Shown here piece after piece: positions 1 to 6,750 of a stretch of 33,338 bases of DNA; positions within the stretch are counted from its first letter, which is position 1, and every line of letters starts with the position of its first letter. This stretch comes from Candidatus Bipolaricaulota bacterium (GTDB taxonomy: Bacteria > Bipolaricaulota > Bipolaricaulia > RBG-16-55-9), in contig JALSGO010000009.1 of the NCBI GenBank assembly GCA_026982655.1, positions 1 through 33,338 of the forward strand, read 5' to 3'. Under the pieces are notes generated by a model that ran no database searches, was not told the DNA's origin, and saw only the letters and a program-made list of their open reading frames with translations. A program made the translations under genes and the position numbers.

Positions 1-410
1 ACTTCCACCAACACCGTCTCCGGCTCCCCGGCCTGCTGCCCGAGGAGCCCTTGGCCGGAGGTATCGCTCCCGCCCTCTTCCTCCGTGCTCACCTCGCACC
101 CCTTGGCCCGCCAGACCATCAGCCGCTTCCCCAGCGAGGCCAGCACCTGCTTCAGCTCTTGGGCCTCTTCCTCCTCGACCAAGGCCTCCCGGGCCTCCTT
201 CCGGGCCTCGCGGCGGCTCAGGTCCTCCTTACAAGCGGCGGGCTCGTCCTCCCCCTGGGCCGCCAGCAGCCACGCATCCCCCGAGACGACCTCCACCTCC
301 GAGGCGACCTCCTCCTCTTCGGGGGAGGGGACGAGGAGCGAACATCCGGCCAACACGACCATCAGCACGAGGAGAGTTCCGGCCAACCCCCCGAGGGGGA
401 TGCTCTTCAT
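1..410 (-). CDS. Putative lipoprotein, C-terminus outside the window
   Basis: A reading frame starts with ATG at 410 and stays open to the window edge, giving 136 codons. The N-terminus has a lysine, a hydrophobic stretch (about residues 5-20) and a lipobox LAGC with the lipidated Cys at residue 23, so the product should be exported and anchored as a lipoprotein. The next residues are strongly acidic (a run of Glu near residue 32), followed by a charged Arg/Glu helix (about 68-95) that could be coiled coil. A good Shine-Dalgarno (GGGAGGT) lies just upstream. I recognise no domain and assign no function. It is divergent from the isomerase gene across a 203-bp gap that holds promoters for both directions. 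Confidence 0.75.
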   Translation of the reverse strand, partial: MKSIPLGGLAGTLLVLMVVLAGCSLLVPSPEEEEVASEVEVVSGDAWLLAAQGEDEPAACKEDLSRREARKEAREALVEEEEAQELKQVLASLGKRLMVWRAKGCEVSTEEEGGSDTSGQGLLGQQAGEPETVLVE

Positions 411-487
411 GGGAAGACCTCCCTTTCCTGCTTTTCTGCGTATGAACCCTGAGTTCCCAGGCATCACCCTTGGAAGAAGGTGGACGG

Positions 488-513
488 ATTATACCACGGG
501 GGGGAGTTGTCAA
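488..513 (-). promoter_or_regulatory. Candidate promoter for the lipoprotein gene, with poly-G/C spacer
   Basis: Reading the minus strand, a perfect TTGACA (513-508) and a perfect TATAAT (493-488), preceded by TGG as in extended -10 promoters, are separated by only 14 nt instead of about 17. The spacer contains a run of seven G/C pairs (498-504). Both hexamers being perfect argues for a real promoter. The short spacing is odd and is discussed under findings. The predicted start is about 70 nt upstream of the lipoprotein ATG. Confidence 0.5.
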
Positions 514-565
514 GCCCCCCGGGGGGATCCGGCGGCGTCGATTTCCCACGGGCGAGAGCTTAGGA

Positions 566-595
566 TTGCTTCTTCAAGTCGCTTCTGGGTATACT
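566..595 (+). promoter_or_regulatory. Promoter of the enoyl-CoA isomerase gene
   Basis: TTGCTT (566-571) and TATACT (590-595) are separated by 18 bp. Transcription would start near 602, leaving a very short leader that just includes the AAGGAGG ribosome binding site at 603-609. Assigned by eye. Confidence 0.6.
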
Positions 596-613
596 CCCCA
601 CAAAGGAGGCATT

Positions 614-1378
614 ATGGTCCATCTCGATCATCGCGATTCCGTGGCCATGATGCGCTTAGAGCACGGCAAGGTCAACGCCCTCGACCTCGAGCTCCTCCAA
701 GAGCTTCGTCGGCACTTGGACGAACTGAGAGAAGCATCTGACGTGCGGGCCGTGGTCCTTACGGGCTCCGGTCGGAGCTTCTCCGCAGGAGTGGACCTCT
801 TCCGCATCCTGGAGGGCGGCCCGAGCTACATCGAGGAGTTCATGAAGGCCTTTCGCAACGTGCTCCTTCGGATCGCGGAGTTCCCGAAGCCGGTCGTAGC
901 CGCCGTGAACGGACACGCGATCGCCGGAGGATGCGTGCTCGCCTGCGCCTGCGACTACCGGGTGATGGCCCAAGGGGAAGGGGAAGGGGAAGGCAAAATG
1001 GGGATCCCCGAGCTGCTCGTGGGCGTGCCCTTCCCCGCGCTGGCTTGGGAGCTCCTCGGCTCCGCCGTCCCCGAGCCGGAGGTCCGTCGGCTGGCCCTCA
1101 CCGGGAAGCTCCTCTCCCCGGAGGAGGCCCTGCGTACAGGACTCGTCGACGAGCTCGTCAAGCCGGAGCTCTTGGGGGAGCGGGCCCGGGCGCGGGCCGA
1201 GCAGCTGGGCCGCATCCCGCCGGAGACGTACCGGCTCACGAAGCGAAGGCTGCGCCGATCGCTCCGGGAGCACGAGGGGGATGCCCTGGATAAGGAGGTC
1301 CTGGCCGCGTGGAGCTCTCCTGAGACTCATGAGGCGATTCGAGCCTACCTGGAAAAGACCTTAGGGAAACGGAGCTAA
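614..1378 (+). CDS. Enoyl-CoA hydratase/isomerase family protein, probably delta3-delta2 enoyl-CoA isomerase type
   Basis: A 254-residue crotonase-fold protein, expected to act on enoyl-CoA thioesters in the cytoplasm. The start ATG at 614 follows AAGGAGG at the right distance. The oxyanion-hole segments are visible (SFSAGVDL at 56-62; AIAGG at 102-106). Hydratases need two glutamates. Here the first position (rat Glu144, in GGGCE) is Val108, within AGGCV, while the second (rat Glu164) is kept as Glu133 in IPELL. This single-Glu pattern and the segment AGGC...CDYR resemble mitochondrial delta3-delta2 isomerase rather than hydratase, so isomerase is the better guess. A GGGGAA x3 repeat encodes Gly-Glu repeats in the loop before Glu133. 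No other fatty acid genes are nearby. Confidence 0.85.
   Translation: MVHLDHRDSVAMMRLEHGKVNALDLELLQELRRHLDELREASDVRAVVLTGSGRSFSAGVDLFRILEGGPSYIEEFMKAFRNVLLRIAEFPKPVVAAVNGHAIAGGCVLACACDYRVMAQGEGEGEGKMGIPELLVGVPFPALAWELLGSAVPEPEVRRLALTGKLLSPEEALRTGLVDELVKPELLGERARARAEQLGRIPPETYRLTKRRLRRSLREHEGDALDKEVLAAWSSPETHEAIRAYLEKTLGKRS
974..991 (+). repeat. (GGGGAA)x3 hexanucleotide repeat inside the isomerase gene
   Basis: Three perfect tandem copies of GGGGAA encode alternating Gly-Glu (residues 121-126) in the loop leading to the catalytic Glu133. The unit length is a multiple of three, so copy-number change would keep the frame. Confidence 0.9.
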
Positions 1379-1423
1379 CGCGCATCCGCTCGGGGATGCC
1401 TCCGTTCTCGCCTCGCAAAGGGG

Positions 1424-1452
1424 TTGACTTTTCCCGGCAAACGTGGTAGGGT
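1424..1452 (+). promoter_or_regulatory. Promoter and long leader of the cold-shock gene
   Basis: TTGACT (1424-1429) and TAGGGT (1447-1452) are 17 bp apart. The inferred start near 1459 gives a leader of about 155 nt before the cold-shock ATG. Long structured leaders are typical of cspA-type mRNAs, where they control stability and translation at low temperature. Whether this one does so is inference. Just upstream, 1382-1399 forms a 6-bp hairpin without a U tract after the isomerase stop. Confidence 0.65.
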
Positions 1453-1614
1453 GAGGTTAGACATCTGCAGCTTGATAGGTTTCCACCTGCCAAGTTCTGA
1501 CTCATCGGTGCAGACGAAGGCCCAAGGTGTCCAGCGGTAAACCCGTTGCACGTAGGAGCCGTCGCCAGAGCCAGAGGAGTCAAATCCCCAGCAGATCGGA
1601 GGAGGGTTTACCGT

Positions 1615-1818
1615 ATGGCTACCGGAAAGGTGAAGTGGTTCAACGACGCGAAGGGCTTCGGCTTCATCGAGCAGGACAACGGCGACGCCGATGTCTTCGT
1701 GCACTTCTCCGCCATCCGCGGTGAAGGATACAAGTCGCTGCGGGAGGGCCAGGCGGTCGAGTTCGACATCGAGCGCGACGCCAAGGGCCTGCGCGCGGCC
1801 AACGTGAGACCGCAGTAA
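1615..1818 (+). CDS. csp: Cold-shock domain RNA chaperone
   Basis: A 67-residue single cold-shock domain, the standard size for CspA/CspB proteins, which bind single-stranded RNA or DNA and melt secondary structure. Both RNA-binding motifs are visible: KGFGFI (residues 14-19) and VFVHF (27-31), after the typical KVKWFN start. The ATG at 1615 follows GGAGGAGGG; the frame is open further upstream but that part is not cold-shock-like and lies in the leader. The stop region carries a 9-nt tandem duplication (CCGCAGTAA twice). It is followed by a strong hairpin and then infA. Confidence 0.97.
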   Translation: MATGKVKWFNDAKGFGFIEQDNGDADVFVHFSAIRGEGYKSLREGQAVEFDIERDAKGLRAANVRPQ

Positions 1819-1860
1819 CCGCAGTAACGCCGAAGGATCACGAAACCGAAACCCACGACG

Positions 1861-1900
1861 GACCCCGGTAGAGGGACACCCGCCCCTACCGGGGTCTTCT
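1861..1900 (+). terminator. Hairpin terminator between csp and infA
   Basis: A perfect 11-bp stem (GACCCCGGTAG at 1861-1871 pairing with 1886-1896), extendable by GGG/CCC in the loop, is followed by TTCTT. The U tract is short, so some read-through into infA is likely. No clear separate infA promoter was found between 1897 and 1942. Confidence 0.75.
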
Positions 1901-1942
1901 TGCTCGTAGCGCGGCGTGAGCAGAAAGGGGGTGGAACCGCAT

Positions 1943-2161
1943 ATGGGCAAGCGAGATGAGCTGATCACGAAGCAAGGCCAGGTCGTCACGGCGCTCAACC
2001 ACCTGATGTATCGGGTGCAGCTGGACGACGGCCCGGAGATCTTGTGTTATTCTTCCGGGCGGATGCGCCGATTTCGCATCCGCATCCTCACGGGGGACCG
2101 CGTGACCGTCGAGATCTCCCCTTACGACCTCACCAAGGGGCGGATCGTCTACCGGCATTAG
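1943..2161 (+). CDS. infA: Translation initiation factor IF-1
   Basis: A 72-residue S1/OB-fold protein that binds the ribosomal A site during initiation. The C-terminal half is clearly IF-1 ([10 protein letters not shown], then [13 protein letters not shown] to the end). The ATG at 1943 has an AAAGGGGGT Shine-Dalgarno; an in-frame GTG at 1916 would add nine residues but has no better site. The centre is divergent: the usual AHISGKMRKN is replaced by a [10 protein letters not shown]-like segment. The gene is not in the secY-adk-map ribosomal cluster where infA usually sits, so it may be a relocated single gene or a second copy. It lies just behind the cold-shock gene and shares its OB-fold theme. 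Confidence 0.93.
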   Translation: MGKRDELITKQGQVVTALNHLMYRVQLDDGPEILCYSSGRMRRFRIRILTGDRVTVEISPYDLTKGRIVYRH

Positions 2162-2211
2162 CTGTGCTCGGGGGCGCAGACCGTCGTGTCGTCGGGCCGT
2201 CGTCGCGGTGC

Positions 2212-4428
2212 TCAGTCCTTTTGGAAGAGGTCCAGCCCGATTCCCCGGTTGATCTTGACTTCGGTGAGGGTGTACTCGCCCGTGAGTTCGCCGTCCTGGA
2301 AGGTCTTCTGCACGAAGGGCACCCGGTAGCCGTCTATCTCCCGGTAGTCGGAGAAGAGCGTTTTTTCTGTGCGCTCCCCGCTCTCCTCGACGATCCGGAG
2401 GAGGCGGAGCGGCTCGCCTCCGTAGTAGAAGCGGGCCGTGTTCCCCTGCGCGTCCGTCACCTCCAGGACCTCGGCTACGAGGGGGCTCCCTTCGACCTCC
2501 ACCTCCTCGGTCCCTCGATAGGCGAACCGAAAGCCCTCGTGGCCGATGAAGAGAGGCGTAAACAGCGGATCGAAGGCGATCCCCTTCTGGATCTCGGCCA
2601 CGAGTTCGGCGGGCATCTCCTGCCAGCGGCCTCCCTGCCGGATCCAGCCCTGCTCGCCGTTCCACAGGTAGACGACCTTGAACCGCTGCCCGCCGAGGGA
2701 GATCGTGAGCTCCTGGCGCATCATCTGCGGCAGGACGATCCAATTCTCAACGACAACGTCGAAGCTCTGGCCCTGCTGGTAGAGCGTTCCCTCCCCCTTG
2801 GAGTAGTAATCCTTCAGCCGTTCCAGCGCGGCCAGTCCGCCTTGGGCGGCGATGACCCTCTCCAGCAGCGCGCGGGCCTCCTCGTCCATTTGGGCCTTCC
2901 AGGCGACGGTCAGGGGCTGCCTCGCCCGCGCCCGGGCCGCTTTGAACTCCTCGTACGCGATCCCCCGCGCGTCGACGGGGGAGAGCCAGTCCACCACCTG
3001 AACGTCCGCCAGGGACACCCCCGGCACGAGCTCCGCGATCCCCTGCTCCTCCAGGGACTCCAGCACCGAGAAATCCCCTAAGAGCGCGATCTGCAGCTCC
3101 TCGGGGCGGAAGTGCTCCGCGATGAGCGCGTTGACCTCCTCCCGGGTGTAGGCGCGGACGGTCTTCTTGAAGTTCCGGATCCAGTCGAGGCCGCGATCGT
3201 AGAAGAGGGCGTTCTGCACCGTGTGCGCCAGGCCGTTTAGGGTCTCCAGGCGGAGCACGTAACTCCCGGCGAAGTAGCCCTGGGCGGCCTCCAGCTCGTC
3301 CGCGGTCATCCCCTCCCGTTGGAATTTCTCGATCTCTCGTAGCAAAAGCTCCAGAGTGGAGCGAAGCTCCTCGCTGCGGGTAAACGTCCACACCACGAAG
3401 TACCCCGGGAAGCGGTAGCTGGGGAAGCCGCTGGAGACCGCGTACGTCTTGCCCTCCTCGGAGCGGACCACCTGGATGAGCCGCGAGGAGAACGCGCCAC
3501 CCCCTAAGACGTAGTTCGCCAGCTGGACCGGGAGGTAGTCGGGATCGGAGACGGCCAGCCCCCGATGCCCCAGGGCGATCTGGACCTGGGTCTGGCCCGG
3601 CTTGTGGACGAAGCGCGCCCGCCGCTCCTTGAGAGGGGTGAGCGCGACGGTGCGGCGCTCGGATACGGGGCGCTCCTCCCAGTCGGCGAAGGCCTCCTTC
3701 ACCTTGGCGATGAGGGCCTTCGGGTCGACGTCCCCGGCGATCACCAACGTGGAGACGTTGGGGCGGTAGTACGCCTCGTGGAAGCGCACGAGGTCCTCGC
3801 GGGTGATCGCGTTGAGGGTCTCCTCCGTCGTCACGAAGCCCAAGGGGTGGAAGCCCCCGAAGAGGAGCTGCTTGAGGTGCTCGCGCACGAGTTCCCCGGG
3901 GTCGTCCTGGGTCGCTTTGACGCTTCCTATCAGGCGGTTGCGTACGATCTCCATCTCCTCCTCGGGGAATGTGGGGCGGATCACCACGTCCGCCAGAAGC
4001 TCCAGCCCCAGGTCGAGGTCCTGGGAGAGGACTTGGGCCGTGACGGTCGCGTAGTCGGTGGCCGCCGAGGCCGAGAGCTGCCCGCCCACGAAGTCGATCG
4101 CCTCGGCGATCTCCTCGGCGGTGCGCGTCTCGGTCCCCTGGGTGAGCATCGCGGCCACGAACTCCGCCAGGCCCGCCTTCGTCTTGAGATCCCGGACGCT
4201 CCCGCCCTCGGCGACTCTCAAATTGAAGTGGACGATGGGCAGCTGCCGCTGCTCGATCACCACCACCCTCAAACCGTTCTCCAGGGTCTCTTGGTAGATG
4301 GAGGGCAGGCGGATCTCCTCCGCCCCTTGCGCCTCCTGGGCCCGCAGGGCGGAAAGCTCCGGTCCGCCCACAACCCCCAGCAGTCCCACTAGGATCGCCG
4401 CAAGCACAACGCGCATCCCGCGGGTCAT
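2212..4428 (-). CDS. Insulinase-family (M16) protein, zinc site lost, with C-terminal LolA-like domain
   Basis: A 738-residue protein with an N-terminal hydrophobic signal (about residues 6-21), so it is probably exported. The first about 470 residues form an M16 peptidase-like unit. The zinc motif HxxEH is absent: the matching stretch reads GLAEFVAAML (86-95), with Glu89, Ala92 and Ala93 in place of His, Glu and His. The substrate-gripping R...Y element (VRSEEGKTY) is present. This is the pattern of the non-catalytic partner in two-subunit M16B enzymes. Residues from about 505 to the end resemble the beta-rich LolA/LolB-type lipoprotein-carrier fold often fused to such proteins; that assignment is by general resemblance. 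The start overlaps the stop of the catalytic partner by 4 nt. Confidence 0.9.
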   Translation of the reverse strand: MTRGMRVVLAAILVGLLGVVGGPELSALRAQEAQGAEEIRLPSIYQETLENGLRVVVIEQRQLPIVHFNLRVAEGGSVRDLKTKAGLAEFVAAMLTQGTETRTAEEIAEAIDFVGGQLSASAATDYATVTAQVLSQDLDLGLELLADVVIRPTFPEEEMEIVRNRLIGSVKATQDDPGELVREHLKQLLFGGFHPLGFVTTEETLNAITREDLVRFHEAYYRPNVSTLVIAGDVDPKALIAKVKEAFADWEERPVSERRTVALTPLKERRARFVHKPGQTQVQIALGHRGLAVSDPDYLPVQLANYVLGGGAFSSRLIQVVRSEEGKTYAVSSGFPSYRFPGYFVVWTFTRSEELRSTLELLLREIEKFQREGMTADELEAAQGYFAGSYVLRLETLNGLAHTVQNALFYDRGLDWIRNFKKTVRAYTREEVNALIAEHFRPEELQIALLGDFSVLESLEEQGIAELVPGVSLADVQVVDWLSPVDARGIAYEEFKAARARARQPLTVAWKAQMDEEARALLERVIAAQGGLAALERLKDYYSKGEGTLYQQGQSFDVVVENWIVLPQMMRQELTISLGGQRFKVVYLWNGEQGWIRQGGRWQEMPAELVAEIQKGIAFDPLFTPLFIGHEGFRFAYRGTEEVEVEGSPLVAEVLEVTDAQGNTARFYYGGEPLRLLRIVEESGERTEKTLFSDYREIDGYRVPFVQKTFQDGELTGEYTLTEVKINRGIGLDLFQKD

Positions 4429-5918
4429 GGCAGCGTCTCCTCCTCTCCCTCTCCTTCCTCTCCCGGCTGCAGGGTGACCAGGGTGAGCGTCTCGTCCACG
4501 AGGTACTGCCGGGCTACGCGTTGGACGTCCTCGGGGGTGACGTCCGCGTAGCGCTTAGCCCCCTCCAGGAAGAGCTTGGCATCCCCTCCGATGACGGCGG
4601 CCTCGCCGATCGCGCTCCCCACCCCGCTGATCGAGTCCAGATTGAACACGTACTGGGCCGTCAGTTGGTTTTTCGCCTTCTGCAGCTCGCGCTCCTCTAG
4701 GGGTTCCTCCTTGAGCCGGTCGATCTCCCGGAGGAGGGCTTCCTTGACGGCCACAGGGTCCTTGTCGGGGGTGAAGAAGGCGAAGACGAGCATCATCCCC
4801 AGGTCTTTGTAGATGAGGGGGACGCCCCCGGCGGCGATGGCCAGCTTCTGCTCCCGCACCAGCGACTTGTTGAGCCGGGAGCTCTCCCCCGCCGTCAGGA
4901 TCATGCCCGCGATCTCGAGGGCCGGCAGATCGTCGTGGCCCGCGCCCGGGAGGGGGTACCCGCCCAAGACGGCGGGGAGCTGGACGGGCATCGTGAGCGT
5001 CTCCTCCCGCCGGGCCGTCGGCTCCGGCGGCTCGATGACGACCTCCGGGGGCTCGGGGCCTCGGGGGATCGGCCCAAAGTACCGCTCCGCCAGCTCGAAG
5101 GCCCGCTCGGGCACGACGTCCCCCGCCAGGATGAGCACGGCGTTGTTGGGGACGTAATACCGCCGATAGAATCGCTCCAGGTCCTCCAGGGTGATGGTAT
5201 CGAGGTCTTCGGGGGTCCCGGCGGCGGTCCAGGCGTAGGGCGTCCCCTCGAAGGCCAACGCCCGGAAGCGGTCGAAGGCCTGGGAGACGGGGTTGTTCTC
5301 CAGCCGCAGGCGATATTCCTCCTTGACGACCTCGCGTTCCGAGTCGAGGTGCTCCTGGGTGAGCACGAGGTTCTGCATCCGCTCGGCCTCCAGGCGCAGG
5401 GCCAGCTCCAGCGCCTCCGTGGGAACGACGTCGTAGTAGCCCGTCGCGTCCTCGCGGGTGAAGGCGTTGTTGATCCCCCCGACGCGGTCGATGAGGCGGG
5501 CGTGCTCCTCCGGCCCGACGTTCTTCGAGCCCTTGAACATCATGTGCTCCATCAAATGGGCCAAGCCCCGCTTCCCGGGCACCTCGTTCCGCGAGCCCAC
5601 CCGATACCAGACGTTAACGGCCACCACGGGGGCCGTGCGGTCCTCGTAGACGATCACCTCGAGGCCGTTGGGGAGCGTGCGGGTGTGCAACCGGGGCTGG
5701 GGTTGGGATTGGGGTTGGGCCTCCTCCGAGGGCTCGGGGGCGACGGCGGAGGGAGGAGCCGTTCGGGGGCCGAGGGACTGCCAGATCAGAATCCCGACCG
5801 CCGCGAGGATCGCCGCGGCCAGCACGAGGAGGCCGGGCGAGATCTTCCGCGCCCGGGGCTGGGGCGATTTCTGCGGGGTGTCCGCACCTTCGGGTTGCTT
5901 GCCCTCTGTGGGTTCCAT
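4425..5918 (-). CDS. M16 zinc metalloprotease, catalytic subunit, membrane anchored
   Basis: A 497-residue protein. Residues 1-28 are charged, about 29-46 form one transmembrane helix, and 52-76 are a Pro/Gln/Ser-rich linker, so the protease domain probably sits outside the cytoplasm. The zinc motif is intact: HLMEH (His121, Glu124, His125), with the third ligand likely Glu201 in the SEREVVKEE segment about 75 residues on. The ATG at 5918 has a GGAGGAGGGG site. It is translationally coupled to the dead partner downstream, and the two probably form a heterodimer that degrades peptides. The linker DNA holds a hexameric repeat with G-quadruplex potential on the plus strand (5693-5719). Confidence 0.93.
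   Translation of the reverse strand: MEPTEGKQPEGADTPQKSPQPRARKISPGLLVLAAAILAAVGILIWQSLGPRTAPPSAVAPEPSEEAQPQSQPQPRLHTRTLPNGLEVIVYEDRTAPVVAVNVWYRVGSRNEVPGKRGLAHLMEHMMFKGSKNVGPEEHARLIDRVGGINNAFTREDATGYYDVVPTEALELALRLEAERMQNLVLTQEHLDSEREVVKEEYRLRLENNPVSQAFDRFRALAFEGTPYAWTAAGTPEDLDTITLEDLERFYRRYYVPNNAVLILAGDVVPERAFELAERYFGPIPRGPEPPEVVIEPPEPTARREETLTMPVQLPAVLGGYPLPGAGHDDLPALEIAGMILTAGESSRLNKSLVREQKLAIAAGGVPLIYKDLGMMLVFAFFTPDKDPVAVKEALLREIDRLKEEPLEERELQKAKNQLTAQYVFNLDSISGVGSAIGEAAVIGGDAKLFLEGAKRYADVTPEDVQRVARQYLVDETLTLVTLQPGEEGEGEEETLP
5693..5719 (+). repeat. G-quadruplex-type hexameric repeat in the M16 linker
   Basis: Five runs of 3-4 G separated by 2-3 nt (GGGG at 5693, 5699, 5711; GGG at 5705, 5717) match a canonical G-quadruplex pattern. 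On the coding (minus) strand they are CCCAAY-type hexamers that encode Gln-Pro/Gln-Ser repeats of the linker after the membrane helix. Confidence 0.7.
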
Positions 5919-5989
5919 CGAGCCCCTCCTCCCTGTCTTCTGACGTTTGCTCCGTTCCGCGATGGGGCTCCGTTTACGGCACCGTGGAG

Positions 5990-6018
5990 ATTCTAGGCGT
6001 CGGGGAGGAGGGAGTCAA
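5990..6018 (-). promoter_or_regulatory. Promoter of the M16 pair, embedded in the end of ispD
   Basis: On the minus strand TTGACT (6018-6013), a 17-bp spacer and TAGAAT (5995-5990) form a strong sigma-70-like promoter. The first three bases of the -10 box are the TAG stop codon of ispD. Transcription would start near 5983, about 65 nt before the M16 ATG. The M16 pair can therefore be expressed independently of the yacL-ispD unit. Confidence 0.7.
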
Positions 6019-6724
6019 GGGGAAGGAGCCCCGCTTGCACCCAGGCCTCCGCCGCTTCGAGGTCCCAACGCGTGGTGATCTTGAGGTTCCACTCCTCGCC
6101 GGAGACGCAGAAGGGGGAGACGCCCCCGTAGGCGAGGACGGCGCCCGCTTCGTCGGTGAAGCGTTCGCCCCGTCGCCGGGCCTCCCGGAGCGCGTCCGCA
6201 AGGAGCCTGCGCTCGAAGCACTGGGGCGTCTGGGCCCGCAGCAGCCGGCTGCGGTCCACCGGTCGGAGCAGCCTTTCCTCCCCGGGTCCGAGCTCGTGGA
6301 GGCTCTCCTCCACGGGGAGGACGGGGAGCGCCGCACGGTGCTCCCGAACGGCTTCCCAAAGGGCTTCCAGCAGATCCAGGGAGAAGAAGGGCCGGGCCGC
6401 GTCGTGGACGGCCACCCACTCGCTCGAAGCCGCCCGCACGCCCGCGAGCGCGGAGTCCTGCCGATGCTCTCCTCCATAGACCCGCTTGAACTCGACGTGC
6501 GCAGGCAGGGGGATCCGGGGCTCCACCTGCGTGCGGAACCGCTCTTCGTCCTCCGGGTGGATCACGAGGACGATCTCGCACAAGGGCGGAAAGCGGGCGA
6601 ACTTCTCCAGGGAGTGGAGCAGGAGGGGCTTCCCCGCCAGGGGGACGTATGCCTTGGGCACGGGGCCCCCGAGGCGCTCCCCGCGGCCCGCGGCCAGCAC
6701 CACCGCTCCCAGCTCTCGTCGCAT
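5993..6724 (-). CDS. ispD: 2-C-methyl-D-erythritol 4-phosphate cytidylyltransferase
   Basis: This enzyme of the non-mevalonate (MEP) isoprenoid pathway transfers CMP from CTP to methylerythritol 4-phosphate. With the ATG at 6724 it has 243 residues, near the usual 230. The CTP-binding loop AAGRGERLGG followed by PKAY is at the N-terminus; VHDAARPF, TDEAGAVL and the C-terminal LKITTRWDL are all visible family motifs. A TTG at 6736 would add four residues. No strong Shine-Dalgarno precedes either start, so coupling to the upstream yacL-like gene, 26 nt away, is likely. The ispD-yacL neighbourhood is also known in Firmicutes. ispF is not adjacent here. Confidence 0.95.
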   Translation of the reverse strand: MRRELGAVVLAAGRGERLGGPVPKAYVPLAGKPLLLHSLEKFARFPPLCEIVLVIHPEDEERFRTQVEPRIPLPAHVEFKRVYGGEHRQDSALAGVRAASSEWVAVHDAARPFFSLDLLEALWEAVREHRAALPVLPVEESLHELGPGEERLLRPVDRSRLLRAQTPQCFERRLLADALREARRRGERFTDEAGAVLAYGGVSPFCVSGEEWNLKITTRWDLEAAEAWVQAGLLPLDSLLPDA

Positions 6725-6750
6725 GCTCTTAAACAAGTTTAGAGGAAGCG

